This document shows, piece by piece, positions 9,572 to 21,582 of a stretch of 64,000 bases of DNA. The stretch comes from Apophysomyces variabilis. Its lineage: Eukaryota > Mucoromycota > Mucoromycetes > Mucorales > Mucoraceae. The position numbers and the translations under genes were made by a program. The notes beneath the pieces were generated by a model. That model did not search any database. It saw nothing but the letters and a program-made list of their open reading frames with translations, and had not been told where the DNA came from. Positions within the stretch are counted from its first letter, which is position 1; each line of letters opens with the position of its first letter. The stretch is from positions 294,693 to 358,692 of the forward strand of contig MZZL01000408.1 in NCBI GenBank assembly GCA_002749535.1, given 5' to 3'.

Positions 9572-11601
9572 ATGGAGGGTGAAAGCCAATATACGGGTGC
9601 AAACGGTAATTATTCTATATATCAAGAAACAGAACTAATACTGTAGCAGGAAGAAGTGGAAATGAAAACGATGAAGATGTTTCTCTTCTACAGCTTGTGG
9701 ATGAGGATGAAAACTTTACGTACGTCTAATGCTTTGAAAGTAAGAGTACTTTAATGCTAAACGTACTTATCCTATCTTACAGTACACAGCTGCCTTAGTA
9801 CATGGGTCAATGGACCCTAGATAGCACTGGGCCTAGACACCATGTTGTTACAATCATTGGCTCTCACAGTTCAGGCAAAAGTTCGTACAATGAATATATT
9901 GAAGGGCAAATGTTCAAATGCCTGATTATTCCTATCTAGGTACCCTTTTGAACGAGCTTTTCGGCACGTCGTTTGTCTTTATGAATCCGGGGAAACGTGG
10001 TAAAACGACAAAAGGCATATGGATGGCCCGCGTTACAGAGATTCCTGTGCTTGTGCTCGATATTGAAGGTTTCGATGGCTATGAGCGTGGGCGAGAATAT
10101 AGTTTTAGAACACAAATCTACTCTATTTGCCTTGGCTACAAGTGACGCTATGATTCTTAATATATGGGAAAATCAAATTGGTCTACGAAGAGGAGCCAGC
10201 TTGGAATTGCTTAAAACAGTTTTGAAGTCAACCTCCTACTCGTTCGAAGCTCCCAGGCGTAAGTGTATATTACACAATGATTTTGTACTATTTAGTAAGA
10301 GATAGACGAGAGCGTTTTAATTGATATGATCCGCTTTTTTTGCATAGCAGACAGCGTACCCTATTAATAATCATTATCCGTGACCATTATGGCAACACTC
10401 CTCTGAGGAATTTAAGAAGAGTTCTAGAAACAGCCTTTGAGCAGGTCCGGCTACACTTCCTAAGGTATGCTTCATTGATATTGCTTGTTTATATCTTTCT
10501 CATGCATTGTTTTAGCCAAGAGGGCTTGAAAACTGCAATATGCATGATTATTTTGACACGAAATACATCGGTGTGCCTCACAGAAAATATGAGCCAGACA
10601 CGATTTGGAAGAAAAGCGGCACAGCTCCGTCACTGGTAGGTTTGTCATCGCAAAAAAACGAGCCTAATATGTGGGTTAAAGGTTCATTGACCAAGATAAC
10701 AATAACTACCTATTCCTTCTCGGTATTTTAAAAGTAGTACTGATGATTGATATGACATCTACCTATTTGATATTGGGAAAGAATTCGGACAAACGAAGAT
10801 TTTGATTTGGCAACCAGACGGGAGTCCTTAGCTGAACAAAAATGCGAACAAATATCGGAAGTAAGTTGCCCTTGTTATAAGTTAGACGGTTCTTTAACTA
10901 CTTCGCCTGTAGATAGCATTTCTGGAATTTAAGCAGAAGATTCAAAACGTGGAAAGATCTCTTGAAAATGATGAAGTCATCCAGGATGAGGGGGAAGAAC
11001 TTAAGAGTTGTTTGGAGGATGCTATGAGAACTTTTCATGAAAACGCGTCGTATTATGACCAAACAATTTACCGAGTAAAATGGGAGGAGCTCCTCGAGAA
11101 GATCAACACAGAAAGACAAAAATGCTTTGTCCTACACCTGAACAACTTGCGCAGGAAAGCGGTTAAATTAACAGAAGACGTAAATGTATGGATTGGTTCA
11201 TTTTAGTGGTGATATTCTAAACTTGTATTAGGCTGAACTGTCGAGAGCTTCATATGACTTCAATAACGTTATAGAAACTTGCTCCAAGCTTCCAAGGATT
11301 ACTTCAAGGCTAATTGCAGAGGTATATTATAAATTACTGTGTCAAAACTAGATGTTGTCATTTAGTTGTCGGCATGTCGCGAAGCAGCTCTTTCTACCGA
11401 AACCAATACAATAGTTTCATAACTTGTATGAGCGAAGAAAGACAGAGATATGAGCGGCAAGAATGAGCTCAACGGCGCGACCGTACTCTAGCTAACGCAA
11501 TTAAAATTGTTTTGGGAGTCGCTGGTGCTAGTATTTTGGCTGCAATTGGAGGCTCCATTTATCAGAGTTCTAAAGATTCGAAGAACACCTCATCTGAATA
11601 A
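9572..11601 (+). pseudogene. Sey1/RHD3-like GTPase with C-terminal membrane hairpin, decayed
   Basis: This is a second member of the same GTPase family, oriented away from the first. The likely start is ATG 9572; early exons are 9572-9605, 9647-9719 and 9783-9880, and the next begins at 9940. Splicing at 9880/9940 rebuilds an intact Walker A (GSHSSGKST) followed by TLLNELFGTSF and TTKGIW. The family motifs VLDIEGFDGYERG, FALATSDAMILNIWENQIGL, IIIIRDHYGNTP and DYFDTKYIG follow. The C-terminus ends with a hydrophobic stretch, IVLGVAGASILAAIGG, and a polar tail to the TAA at 11599. Lesions: an in-frame TAG where the other copy encodes Lys-free LPLYIG (about 9797), an extra G near 10090 that shifts the frame, and a TGA in the pre-membrane coiled coil (about 11464). 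The membrane end differs from the CaaX end of the minus-strand copy. Confidence 0.78.
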
Positions 11602-12088
11602 AAGATACCGTCTATTCTGTTCTCTATTCCTTGATCAGATTTCCTGAACTCGTGGGGTAGGGCCGTGGTGGGTAACTCTAGGCTCATGTTTCTTTGTCCT
11701 CACGACTGAAGAGAGAATTATGGAAGGAATTAGAATGGTAGTCATGTAGCTAGACCTACGGTTTGAAATGGTTTCCCCAACTGTTGAGAACCATTAAACG
11801 GACCGGAGGAAAACTGTAGACAAAGCATTTTTCTTATCCTTTTTACGCGTAGAAAAGAAAGCTAGCGTTATAAAGTAGTTTTCGTAAGCTGTAAGTTATG
11901 CGTCAAACGAACTGTAGGAAAAGGTGCTACACTGTTTCGGATATGAATGGTTCAACGAACTACATGCGACTGTCAAGGACAAGAATAATGCATTTTGGGC
12001 TGATCGGGCCCAAAATTTTTCCTGAGACCGTCTGCCCAAAAATTTATGCATTCCCTGTACTGTACTTCGTTTCCTACTATGCATAGAA
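11602..12088. other. Intergenic, upstream of DNA ligase I
   Basis: I see no gene. A palindromic-looking segment around gggctgatcgggccc (11998-12012) lies about 80 bases upstream of the ligase start; I have no functional call for it. Confidence 0.45.
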
Positions 12089-14942
12089 ATGGCAAGTGAG
12101 AGAAAACGAAAACTCACAGAAGATAAACCGCAAAAAAGAGGTCTTGAGTTCTACTTTGACAGACAACGTAAACGCCAAAACCAACAATCAGAGAAACCTT
12201 TGTTTGGCATTGAAACAGAAAAAGACCCATTGACCTCCAATGAGCCATCAACACCACTGGCATCAGCAGCACAAGCCGATGTCCCCAATGAACAATCACC
12301 ATGTCACGATCCCGTAATGCATACTCATGAAGTCTCTTCGACTAAATCGCCGGAGACATCAAGGCAGCTGTCAGTGTCACACGCTGCGTCTAGCGAGGAG
12401 AAGAGTGCCGAACTTTTGCTCGAAGACCCACTTCTGTTCGAACCTGAAAACTACCCTGTCCAGTCATGGATGACACCGAAAGGCATTTCTGCACCATACT
12501 CGATTTTGGCAGAGACCTTTTCTATCATAATGTCCACCACAGCACGAACAAAAATGATCAACGTACTGTGCAACCTACTCCGAGTTCTGATTGTCCATGC
12601 TCCTGATGATCTATTAGCAGCCTTATGGTTGTGTTCCAATTCCCTTGGTCCATCCTACGAAGGAATGGAGCTAGGAATTGGTTCCCAGGTTCTTGTCAAA
12701 TCTATAGGTGATGTCTCTGGCACAACACCTCGACAGCTCAAGCATTTGTATGAAAAACATGGTGATTGGGGTGATGTTGCATATGCCGCCAAGACTTCTG
12801 TCCGCACAATAGTAGAACCTAAACGTCTACGCATTCAAGGAGTTCTGGATACTCTACACGCCATTGCAGCCGCCAAAGGCAAGGGCACGGTAGGCATCAA
12901 GACGGCTGCTGTAAAAAAGCTTCTCTTGGCTGCAAAAGGAGAAGAAGCACGATTCATCGTGCGAACCCTCATTGCCAATCTACGCGTAGGAGCACTTCGA
13001 ACGACGGTGCTGACGGCACTTGCGAGAGCATCTGTATTGACGCAGGCGAGAAAGGGAATGGAAGGACAGTTAATACGCCGTCAAGAAGACAGCACTGATC
13101 GGGTTTTGAACAAAATGAAGCAAGCGGAAGCTGTGTTGAAAGAATGCTATGCTCAGTGTCCAAATTGGAATGCTATTGTTCCATGGCTAATTGAATGTGG
13201 AGACGTCGCTCGTATTTTTGAAAGATGTGGACTCACAGTAGGTAAGCAGCAACGTTGCAGAAATGTCATACATAATTAATACTTGTCAATTATAGGGATA
13301 CCTCTTAAGCCGATGCTGGGACAGATCACACGGGAATTAACCGATGTTTTTGTTCGATTGAAATGTCGAGACTTTGCTTGTGAATGGAAATATGATGGCC
13401 AGGTATGTATATTCAATAAGCGGTTGTATCAGCTAACTCGTCAAGTCGATAGCGTGCTCAGATTCACATGAATGAAAACGGACAAGTGGTTCTTTTTAGC
13501 CGTAACTTAGAGGTGAATGAGGGGAAAAGTATGGTGATGATATGCTTATACATTTACAAGAATATGAGCGACAAATATCCCGACATTACTGCCATGATTC
13601 CACGTGTATGCGATCCTTCAACCAAATCGTTTATAATCGATTCTGAAATTGTGGCTATCAATGAGGAAGGAAATATATTGCCTTTTCAGATTCTCAGTAA
13701 CCGCGGTCGAAAGAACGTTACAGTCGACAGCATCAATGTTCAAGTGGTAATGTTCTAGCTAGTCATTAACGGATAACATGCGACTCACTCTCGAATTACG
13801 TATGATACAGTGTGTTTTAGCTTTTGGTAATGTGATGTTACTAAATGCATTATCATTCACCTTTTTCCGCTCTAAGATTTGATGTATATAAACAATGAAT
13901 CGCTTTTACAACAGTCTTTTCGAGAACGACGTGAACGGTTAAAGAAGCACTTCACCCCACTGCAGAATAGATTCGATTTCGTCGCCACAATGGATGCTTC
14001 CGGGAACGACTGCTTTCTTGAAAAAGTGGAAGATTTTTTCAGCGACAGCATCCGTCACGGCAGTGAAGGGATCATGGTCAAGGTGTTGGACCATCCTAGC
14101 GTCATAGCGCGAGATGACAGGCAACGTGGCAAATCTACACGTCATTTACTCTCTACATACGAACCAGGTGACGGTCATTAATCCAAAATTGGTTCGGCTA
14201 AATACGAAACAACAGATAAAAGAGTTGAAAGCTGGCTAAAGGTCAAAAAGGACTATATAGATGGTATAGGCGACACTTTGGATTTGATTGTAGGTTATCC
14301 CGGAACGAGTTTATCGATTGAAGTTTAACTTTATTCAGCCAATTGGTGCTTGGTTTGGCAATGGCCGGAAAGTGAACTGGTACTCCCCAATTTTAATGGC
14401 ATGCTACAATCCAGACAATGGGACGTTGGAAAGTGTTTGCAAGTGCATGTCTGGTAAGACGAGGTTTATCAAGATACACACTGCATCTCATGTGGCTGTT
14501 TAGGATTTAGCGATAAATACTACCAAGAAATGAAGGAATATTACTCGAAAGAGAACAATCGAATATTACCAGAGCCTCGGTCAGACTACGTAACGGATCT
14601 TCAGCCAGACGGTGATTAGGTTTTAGCTGTTAAAGAACTGGACTAACTTGTTGCGATAGTGTGGTTTGACGCTTGCCAAGTGTGGGAAATCAAAGGTAAT
14701 CGTCATAGTCTTTCGCCCCGTGACAAATCAAGTCTAATTATTGTTGCACAGGGGCAGACATTACCATCAGTCCTGTGCATAAAAGTGCGATTGGACTGAT
14801 AGATGAGGGCAAGGGTCTCTCGCTCCGGTTTCCTCGGTTTATAAGAGTGCGCGAGGACAAAACCTTAGAGGATGCCACTACTAATGAGATGCTGGCATCG
14901 TTATATATTCAGCAGCAACGACAAACTAAGGAAAAGGAATAA
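12089..14942 (+). CDS. CDC9: DNA ligase I (ATP-dependent, Cdc9/LIG1)
   Basis: This enzyme seals Okazaki fragments and repair nicks. The 11 exons are 12089-13241, 13296-13402, 13453-13512, 13561-13746, 13811-13826, 13877-14167, 14216-14289, 14339-14453, 14504-14611, 14660-14695 and 14752-14942. Together they give 778 aa with every junction in phase. The N-terminus is polar and disordered (about residues 1-130) and has KRGLEFYF near residue 16, a non-canonical PIP-box-like motif for PCNA binding. The DNA-binding domain follows (LAETF to [10 protein letters not shown]). Nucleotidyl-transfer motif I is [13 protein letters not shown], with catalytic Lys and conserved Arg, assembled across the 13402/13453 splice. 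Later motifs include [32 protein letters not shown] and the OB-fold [15 protein letters not shown]. Exon 5 has only 16 nt. No frameshift or stop remains after splicing. Confidence 0.95.
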
Positions 14943-15091
14943 GCAATAAAACGAGCTGCTGTTTGCATTGATTATCATTCCCAATTTGATCGGATTTGGG
15001 GTCCCTCGTGTCTTTCCTTGTGACGGCACATCCATTTAAGTTAGCTGTCGGGTTAAGCGAAACTTCGCTTTTCTTCTCTTTTCTTTCAGCA

Positions 15092-15890
15092 ATGCATAAC
15101 ACAGTACAGTCCGTCGCTACCAATACATTGCTTGTTCCCAATGTACCACGACCCTTTTTCTCATGCCCTTCTGCGATGAAGCTCATAAAAAGCAAGTTTG
15201 AGCAATTCGGGACCGTGCACGATTTTATTGCTATGAAAGGATTCGCTCGGTTGATGATCGTTTATGAGGAGACGATGGCCGCAATGGCAGCTAAACAGGC
15301 CATGGATAAGACAATGCTTTTATGGAAAATGGTTGGTGAGGAGATCAACCTCCTAAGCTTAGACAATGAGATGGCACTCGATGAGTCGACCATGTCTATG
15401 GCAATCCGGATCTATTACGGACAGGTGTGTATGAAGAGAAATATATATGCTGCGATTTACTCATAGATTATAGCACAACCCGATTAATCCGGATCCCAAC
15501 CTAATGCGCCTGCAGATACCTGATCCAGGTCGCAACTTCTTGATATCGCCACCAGGCGCCCCTTTCGAAGATTGGAAACAGACCCAAGAATCACCACCCA
15601 ACAAAGCTGTACTGGCATCTGATTTAATGCATGCTGTTGCAGATGTATCGGACGATGATATGGATGACCTTGAGGATTTTAGCTTGGACCATCCCGCTAG
15701 CGAAAGCGATAAGTTAACCCCTACTCTGAAGATTGTCTTGGGAGAGGAGCAAGCGGATCATTTGCCAGTAATTACAGTTCAGGATTACGATGGTGGGAAA
15801 GGGAACCTAGACGTATCAAAAAAGAATGGTCGGCTGCCATTTCCAAAAGCAACGGCAATGCCAACGCCACGGCCCCCTCTGTTTTCATAG
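15092..15890 (+). CDS. RCN1: Calcipressin (regulator of calcineurin, RCAN)
   Basis: Calcipressins bind and modulate the phosphatase calcineurin. Exons 15092-15424 and 15474-15890 give 249 aa. The chosen ATG lies just after a cttttctttcag tract, suggesting a 5' UTR intron. Residues about 10-110 form the RRM-like fold (NTLLVPNVP, FEQFGTVHDFIAMKGFARLMI, AIRIYYGQH). The diagnostic FLISPPGAPFEDWKQ follows, then the VLASDL segment. An acidic DDDMDDLEDFSLD stretch comes next, and near the C-terminus LPVITVQDYD resembles a PxIxIT calcineurin-docking site. In human and yeast family members the core is ISPPxSPP; here the second serine is replaced (GAPF), removing one half of the usual phosphorylation pair. 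The start lies 150 bp after the ligase stop, on the same strand. Confidence 0.92.
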
Positions 15891-17463
15891 GCAATGTTCT
15901 ATACCCTTCTCTCCCCCCCCCTCTCTACCTTCCCTGAACTGTTTTCTTCGCCGCAAACATCATCAGATACCAACCTTGCTTTGCTTCTTTATAAAGTTGT
16001 TATTCCTAGTATCATGTATACATATCAGCTAAAACTGGAAACATAATGAAAACATACGTTTCGGTAATCTTTCGTCCGATCGTGTATCTGCAGATCTGGG
16101 TAGTTTGCTATTCCAAATGGGCGCTTTTAACTTAAAATTACAGAAACAATCAAGAGCTGTATGACATTTGTTCTGTGGTGGTAAAAATTTGCTTTATCGT
16201 AGCGCTTGAAAATCGGTTATCATTAGCTTCTGCGAAGCGGATTGAAAGCTTTTTCATTCCAGTCTTTCATATCGTTTTGATTCCGAATATGCGTGATAAA
16301 CCTTGAACAGCCATATGATTTTGGACGCTATCAAATGCAGGTACAATGTTTGTTTCATTGCTGTTTCGATCACGATGGATAAATAAACAATGCTTCGCTG
16401 GTAAGGTTCCCAGCAAAGACCTATCAATATTCTACCGGACTTTTGTTCACTTGCTCTATATATCCTTCCCAGCACCTCTGTGATTCATCTCAGTTTTGAC
16501 GATATGGGATAACGGAGAATTAACCTGAGAGAGATATCATCAACGGTGCACAGTCCATCCATATGATTTAGATTTTCAGTATCAAATTTTCCTCCGATGT
16601 TATGCATATGCCGAATCAAGATCAGTTGGCTAGCAAATCCTTGATGGAGCTTTGCCCACTGCTCACCTGCTAAAAGATGGACGATGAAGCATGCTTGACA
16701 GAAGATTCACTGCCTGAGATTCGTAATAGAAAAAATGCCGATGTTCTCAGTGTCCTTTTTTTTGCCATTACATGCTCGTATGACGACGTTGAATTTCAGC
16801 TACCATCAAAAGCCTTTCAAATAGGAAGCAAAGTACTTAGCTAGACCTTCCATACCAGATAGAATATCCAAGATTATTTAGTTAATAGACAGTATGACCG
16901 CCTGTGTCCTTGATAACATTCCTTCGTCCTAGTAGGCATGCCTTCGCCTAATTTCTTGATTGACCGTCTTTTCATTCTTCTGAAGGATGGTCTCCAAATC
17001 CTTGCTGTCTAATAGGCTGCTATATGGTGGATACTAATGATCTCTCCATAGTTGACCAGGCATGCTGCGACCGAAGGCTGGTCGAGGTTTTAGACCTACC
17101 GCTTCGATCTGTGCACAGCTGTATCTTTTAGATCTAGAAAGAACAAAAAGGCATTGATGCAGTATGATGGTCTTAGTCTTACCTTGTAGAACTTGGACAT
17201 GAATGAATATATGTGGTATTATACCGTTAATTCTCCCCTATCAAAGATACGCCATGGTTTCTACTTGATCCTTCGCGTAAATAACTATGTTAACGGAATA
17301 TGACTTGCAGTAATTACAAAAGAAAAGTTCTTGTTATGGTATTCCTTAGTAATTCCATTCAACTGATCAAATAGTCCTGTGTTTATTCTTTCTTTTTTTC
17401 ATTCGTGCAAAGAATGCCCCTGCAGACCTAATCCTTGTTAGGAATATAGCAATACAGATATCT
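15891..17463. other. Intergenic, nothing recognised
   Basis: This 1.6-kb stretch is AT-rich, with a short C/T run at 15909-15930 in the calcipressin 3' flank. Short open stretches on both strands have no coding signature that I recognise. Confidence 0.5.
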
Positions 17464-19120
17464 TTATTGAGATGAACGACTACCGCCTGTGCTCGATAAA
17501 TTTACTCTCTTCCCAACCTTCTTCATAGATGTCCCTTCAGCCGCCAGTTCTTTCTTTAACAATTCCTCGCTAAGTTGCCGTCGTTTTTCTTCTTCCTTTT
17601 TACGCTTAATAGCAGCATTGTTCTCTTCTATATCGTCCTCTTCATAGTTTTCATTTTCGCCTTCGGACTGCTGCTGTTGCCATTCCGGTCGACGCATCCT
17701 TTGTCGGAACGTGTCGGCAATTAATAAGGCATCGGTAGAGCTAAGTGGTGGTTCAGATCGACAAGAAATATTGCTGCAAGAGGCAGTAGACTGTGGTCGG
17801 ATAATAGTGTTTTCGTCCATAAAAGACGACGTATTATTATTGCTGCCATTGCTGACACTATTGCTGTTGTTGCTGCTGTTATTCATCATGGATGCAACCA
17901 TATTTGCAGTCATCCTCAGTGACCCGAGTTCACTGGATGTTCGGGTTCCCACACTTGCTGTATGAAATCGGATGCTAGGCGGTTGCAAAAACCCTGTTTC
18001 ATGGTCTGTTGAACGATTGCAGGTGCTGTTTGTTATTTCTTTTTCTTGTTTCTCAATTTGCGCTATGGAAAACATAGTGCGACCGGTGTTATTATCTGAA
18101 ATTTCAAAGATTTGCTGTTAACACCACCATCTATCAAACCTCTCCTCTCGCTTGGACTTGTAAACTTTACCCAGATGACCCTTTTCACCGTAAACCAGTT
18201 TGCGCCGTCTGATCTGACGTAGGGTCCAGACAGCTGCCACACAGGAACCTAGCAAAATAAGACTTGAAATGACAGAAACGACGATCACCCAAGGTTGAAC
18301 ATCCGCTCGTTTTTCGCCCCTTGGGTTAGTCGATGCTTCAGTCTTGGCGGGAAGAGGTGGTGCGGCCTCTTATAAAAGTAGGCAGTGGTTCAGCTATCGG
18401 CTATGGACGATCATACTCAAATTCACTTACGCGCTATGGAGATGTGTACGGGTGAGGGATAGTCTGAATGAACGTTGCTCATCTCTTTGTTTGGATTGAC
18501 GCCAGACGACACTATATATAATATACAATCGTACAACTTGCTCTCAGAGCCCGGTTGTAAAGGTTTTGGAAACCATGAATCGTCCACCATGACAGGATAT
18601 GTTCCCTTGGATACTTGGGCCCCGGTCCAGCGTTTCATCAACACGTTTTGATAGTTTTCGATGTAATATACATAGATATCGAGCGCAGGCTGTCGTTGTC
18701 GCACAGAAAGTTAGAAATTACAGGCTGTCATTGATTATAAATAAATCAAAGCTTACTGCAGACGCGTATGTCGGGTACCTAATTGAACAAATCTTTGGTA
18801 AGTATTTTTTGATTTGAGGGAGAACGAGAAAAGCTGTAGAAGAACATACAATGGATTCCATGTAATTAGATACCACGTTCCGTTTGTCCAAGTATCTGCT
18901 GGTCTTGGCGAACAAACGGTGTCTGTGTTCCCGTTAGCTCCGCAGGATGGAATAGGTGCATCTATATGTTGATTTGTTCATTATTCCAGCAATAAGAGAA
19001 AAAGCTGATAATCAATCGAAGAAAGAAATCAGACAATGTACCGTTATGTTGCTGTGCATTAACCAGTGATAGCATTATAAGTAGAATAAGCTTGTGAATG
19101 TATTTAGTGTTGTAACGCAT
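17464..19120 (-). CDS. Single-pass type I membrane protein with lumenal Ig-like domain (unknown function)
   Basis: Exons on the minus strand are 19120-19042, 18961-18850, 18778-18757, 18689-18431, 18368-18123 and 18095-17464, giving 449 aa in phase. The protein starts with a signal peptide (YIHKLILLIMLSLVNAQ). A lumenal domain follows: CGANGNTDTVCSPRPADTW, then NGTWYLITWNP and ALDIYVYYIENYQNVLMKRW. The ITWNP strand pattern resembles the Ig-like fold of Kre9/Knh1-type cell-wall proteins. A transmembrane helix follows (WVIVVSVISSLILLGSCVAA) and then a basic stop-transfer RQIRRRK. The cytosolic tail is about 230 aa, low-complexity and Asn/Ser-rich, ending in a Glu/Lys-rich coil. Exon 3 is a 22-nt microexon. 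A surface sensor or wall-linked receptor is an inference; I do not recognise a named family. Confidence 0.8.
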
Positions 19121-21101
19121 AGTCTATAAGCCCGCAAACGTAAACACAAGGGGTATAATGGAAAAGAGAAGAAGAGAAGAAGAAATAGACCACATAAACA
19201 GAAATGGGGAAAAAGGGTAATAGGGGGTTGAAATGAGGGAGTGGTAAAAAAGAGAGAGAGAGAGAGGAAGAAAGAAACAAGCGGTGAATACCTACACTGG
19301 AAATTATATGGTCTATGAAAGGTTGAATCAGAAAAAGAAAAAGAGGAGAATCTCCATATGTTTTCGGTATGTGTACCCGTGTTGCACGAACAAAGGAGTC
19401 ATTCAGAGTTAGCATTTGGGAAAATAGCTCTTTAGCTAGCTTAACATAAATCAAGCTTCTGATAGTGAGTTCTTTTCTAAACCATAACTCAAAGTGGTTA
19501 CCCGGGAAACTCGTATGGGTTCAATGTTGATTTGCTGGCCAAGAAAAAAATGCATGACATATGTTTGTATCCACCGAATACCAGTCAACTTTATTCCCTT
19601 GTTGACCTTAAACCAAACATAAGATGAGGTGTTGTCAGAAATCGATATTAGTCTTTTGGTTACTTACTTTATCCCGGTTATCTCCTACTGTCTATCTCTT
19701 TTGCTTCTTCAGGTTTATGGGTGAATATCCTAAAATATAAGAAAATTGGCTCTACATGCTTTTGATTAATTCCATCTAACCGAGCAAGGACATCATCTCA
19801 GGGGTTAAGGAAAAACCAGCATCTCTGTCAAAGTTTGGCTGCATTCGAACATACATATGGGCAGCTACTTTGACTTTGCAGCTTTTATTCTCTTCATTTT
19901 CCCTTAACCTCCTCTTCACCAAATTTCCATTATTATTTGCGGAATGGAAACTAGTTTGTACTTGAAAACGAACAAAGCCAGTCCTCTGCGGGGAAAAAAA
20001 ACCCTTTACTTTTTGCAGCTTCCACTCTTATTTGCTCCTTGAATGCTGGTGGCGTATCTAGATCGCCTTTATTTATACATGCAGGACAAAAATATAGCGT
20101 AATTGACTACAGCTTTATCCTTGAAGTAAATGTTGCTTCTGCTTGTACGTTATTAAACATTGGTCTGATGTTCGTAAAGCAAGTTACGGAGAGAATGTAA
20201 TATAAACTGAAAAGTCCCTGGAATTAGTCAATACGTTCCGTTGCAACGAAAGCGATTGTTCTCCACGCTTTAAAAGTTTATAGTTATTTTTTTTCCTGTG
20301 AGGGATGAGATTGAAAGGTATTACAGGGGCCAAGTAAACCAGGGGTTTTTTACGGATAGTAAGTCTACAATCCTAAACTGATATAAACGCCATTTCACCT
20401 CTTTTGGTTTGACTGAATAACGATCAACTTCTGGTTTCTTTGCTGCTTTTTTCCGACTGATTTCCTTTGGTTTTTCATGTTCATCCAAAGTTGTTTCCTT
20501 TCACAAACGCGAAACAAGAGTTTATTTATAAGATATGCAGGGACAAGCTTTTTTTGGATGCTGTACACTGACTTATCGGAAGACCCGGCAGACTGCAATA
20601 GCTGTTACGAGATATATAAACAGGAATAAGATCCCCGTCTTGCCTATTTTTGTTACCTAACATGACTTTGAAAACTGTTCGTTTTCATTAATCCAGACCT
20701 GTTTCTGTATGAAGCATTGACTAAGAATTCCCAGCACATTTACAGTTGCCAATCGAACAGTAGATTCCAAGGCGTTAGCTTAGATAATTATCATTAAAAA
20801 AAAAGATCACAGTTTGAGTGAGTCTTACACTTGCAATTCATAGGTCCGATAGTACGATTATCAGGGCAAATGTTCCTCTGCAAGGTCCTTGTTTCTAATC
20901 TTCATGCACGAAATTACTGTTTTGGAAGATTCCAGACGTATAGAGGATTGTTAATGGAAGTGGAAGTGACACACGGATTGCATCTTCTTGTTCATATGAT
21001 ATGCTAGGCTATCTTAAATAAATTCATGGGCCCACGAGAGGGCCAACCAACTTTGCGCTAAAAAAAGTAAACATGCATTGTTACTACTTGCATGATATCA
21101 A
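19121..21101. other. Intergenic, nothing recognised
   Basis: A purine-rich tract (19150-19280, including a GA run at 19253-19266) lies just upstream of the membrane-protein start on the opposite strand. The rest is AT-rich without supported genes. A 67-codon basic open stretch at 20395-20598 (-) is compositionally simple and not convincing. Confidence 0.5.
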
Positions 21102-21548
21102 TCATCCGTTAAACAAAACAGCCTTTCGACCAGCATAAAATGTTGCATCACGGTTATTAAGTAGAAAAAAATGCTCTTTATATTTTGCCCAAGTCCAAGA
21201 GATATCACGTCGCTTGCGAAGACGTCCACAACACTCTAATCCCATTATGGACATAAGCGAGCTGGAATACGACAAAAACTGATAAACATATACCATTTTG
21301 TCAAAGCTTGTACGTTTCACTCCCTCTTTGTCCGTGGATAGGTGTGCAATAGCTGTGGTCCACTGTGACCAATCCGCAATTTTTCCCAAAGTGCAGATGT
21401 CAACACTACAGTTCATAGACGTTCTGAATACAGCACATATTTCGTTCCAAACTGAGATGAGGTTGATATCCATCCAACTTAATCCAGCTCTGTCGCCAGC
21501 CAAAACGCTTTCCAAGATAGCACAAAGGATGGTGAATTTATCACACAC
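21102..21548 (-). CDS. Hypothetical protein, possibly a 3' exon
   Basis: An open frame of 148 codons ends at 21102. It stays open upstream past 21600 in the same frame without an ATG, so it may be the last exon of a larger gene or an antisense accident. Residue composition looks protein-like (WMDINLISVWNEIC, SFDKMVYVYQFLSYSS). I do not recognise a family. It is divergent from, and its upstream open frame overlaps, the start of the HemK fusion gene. An ATG in-frame is available at WMDINL, giving a shorter product. Confidence 0.35.
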   Translation of the reverse strand: MCDKFTILCAILESVLAGDRAGLSWMDINLISVWNEICAVFRTSMNCSVDICTLGKIADWSQWTTAIAHLSTDKEGVKRTSFDKMVYVYQFLSYSSSLMSIMGLECCGRLRKRRDISWTWAKYKEHFFLLNNRDATFYAGRKAVLFNG

Positions 21549-21582
21549 GGAGAGCCAAGCCCAAAAGTTGTCGGAGCTGTAA

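Noticed and set aside
12114..14145. DNA ligase I first read as a pseudogene
   Set aside because: Apparent stops and frame changes all disappear when ten short GT-AG introns are removed; every exon sum keeps phase and all ligase motifs are rebuilt.
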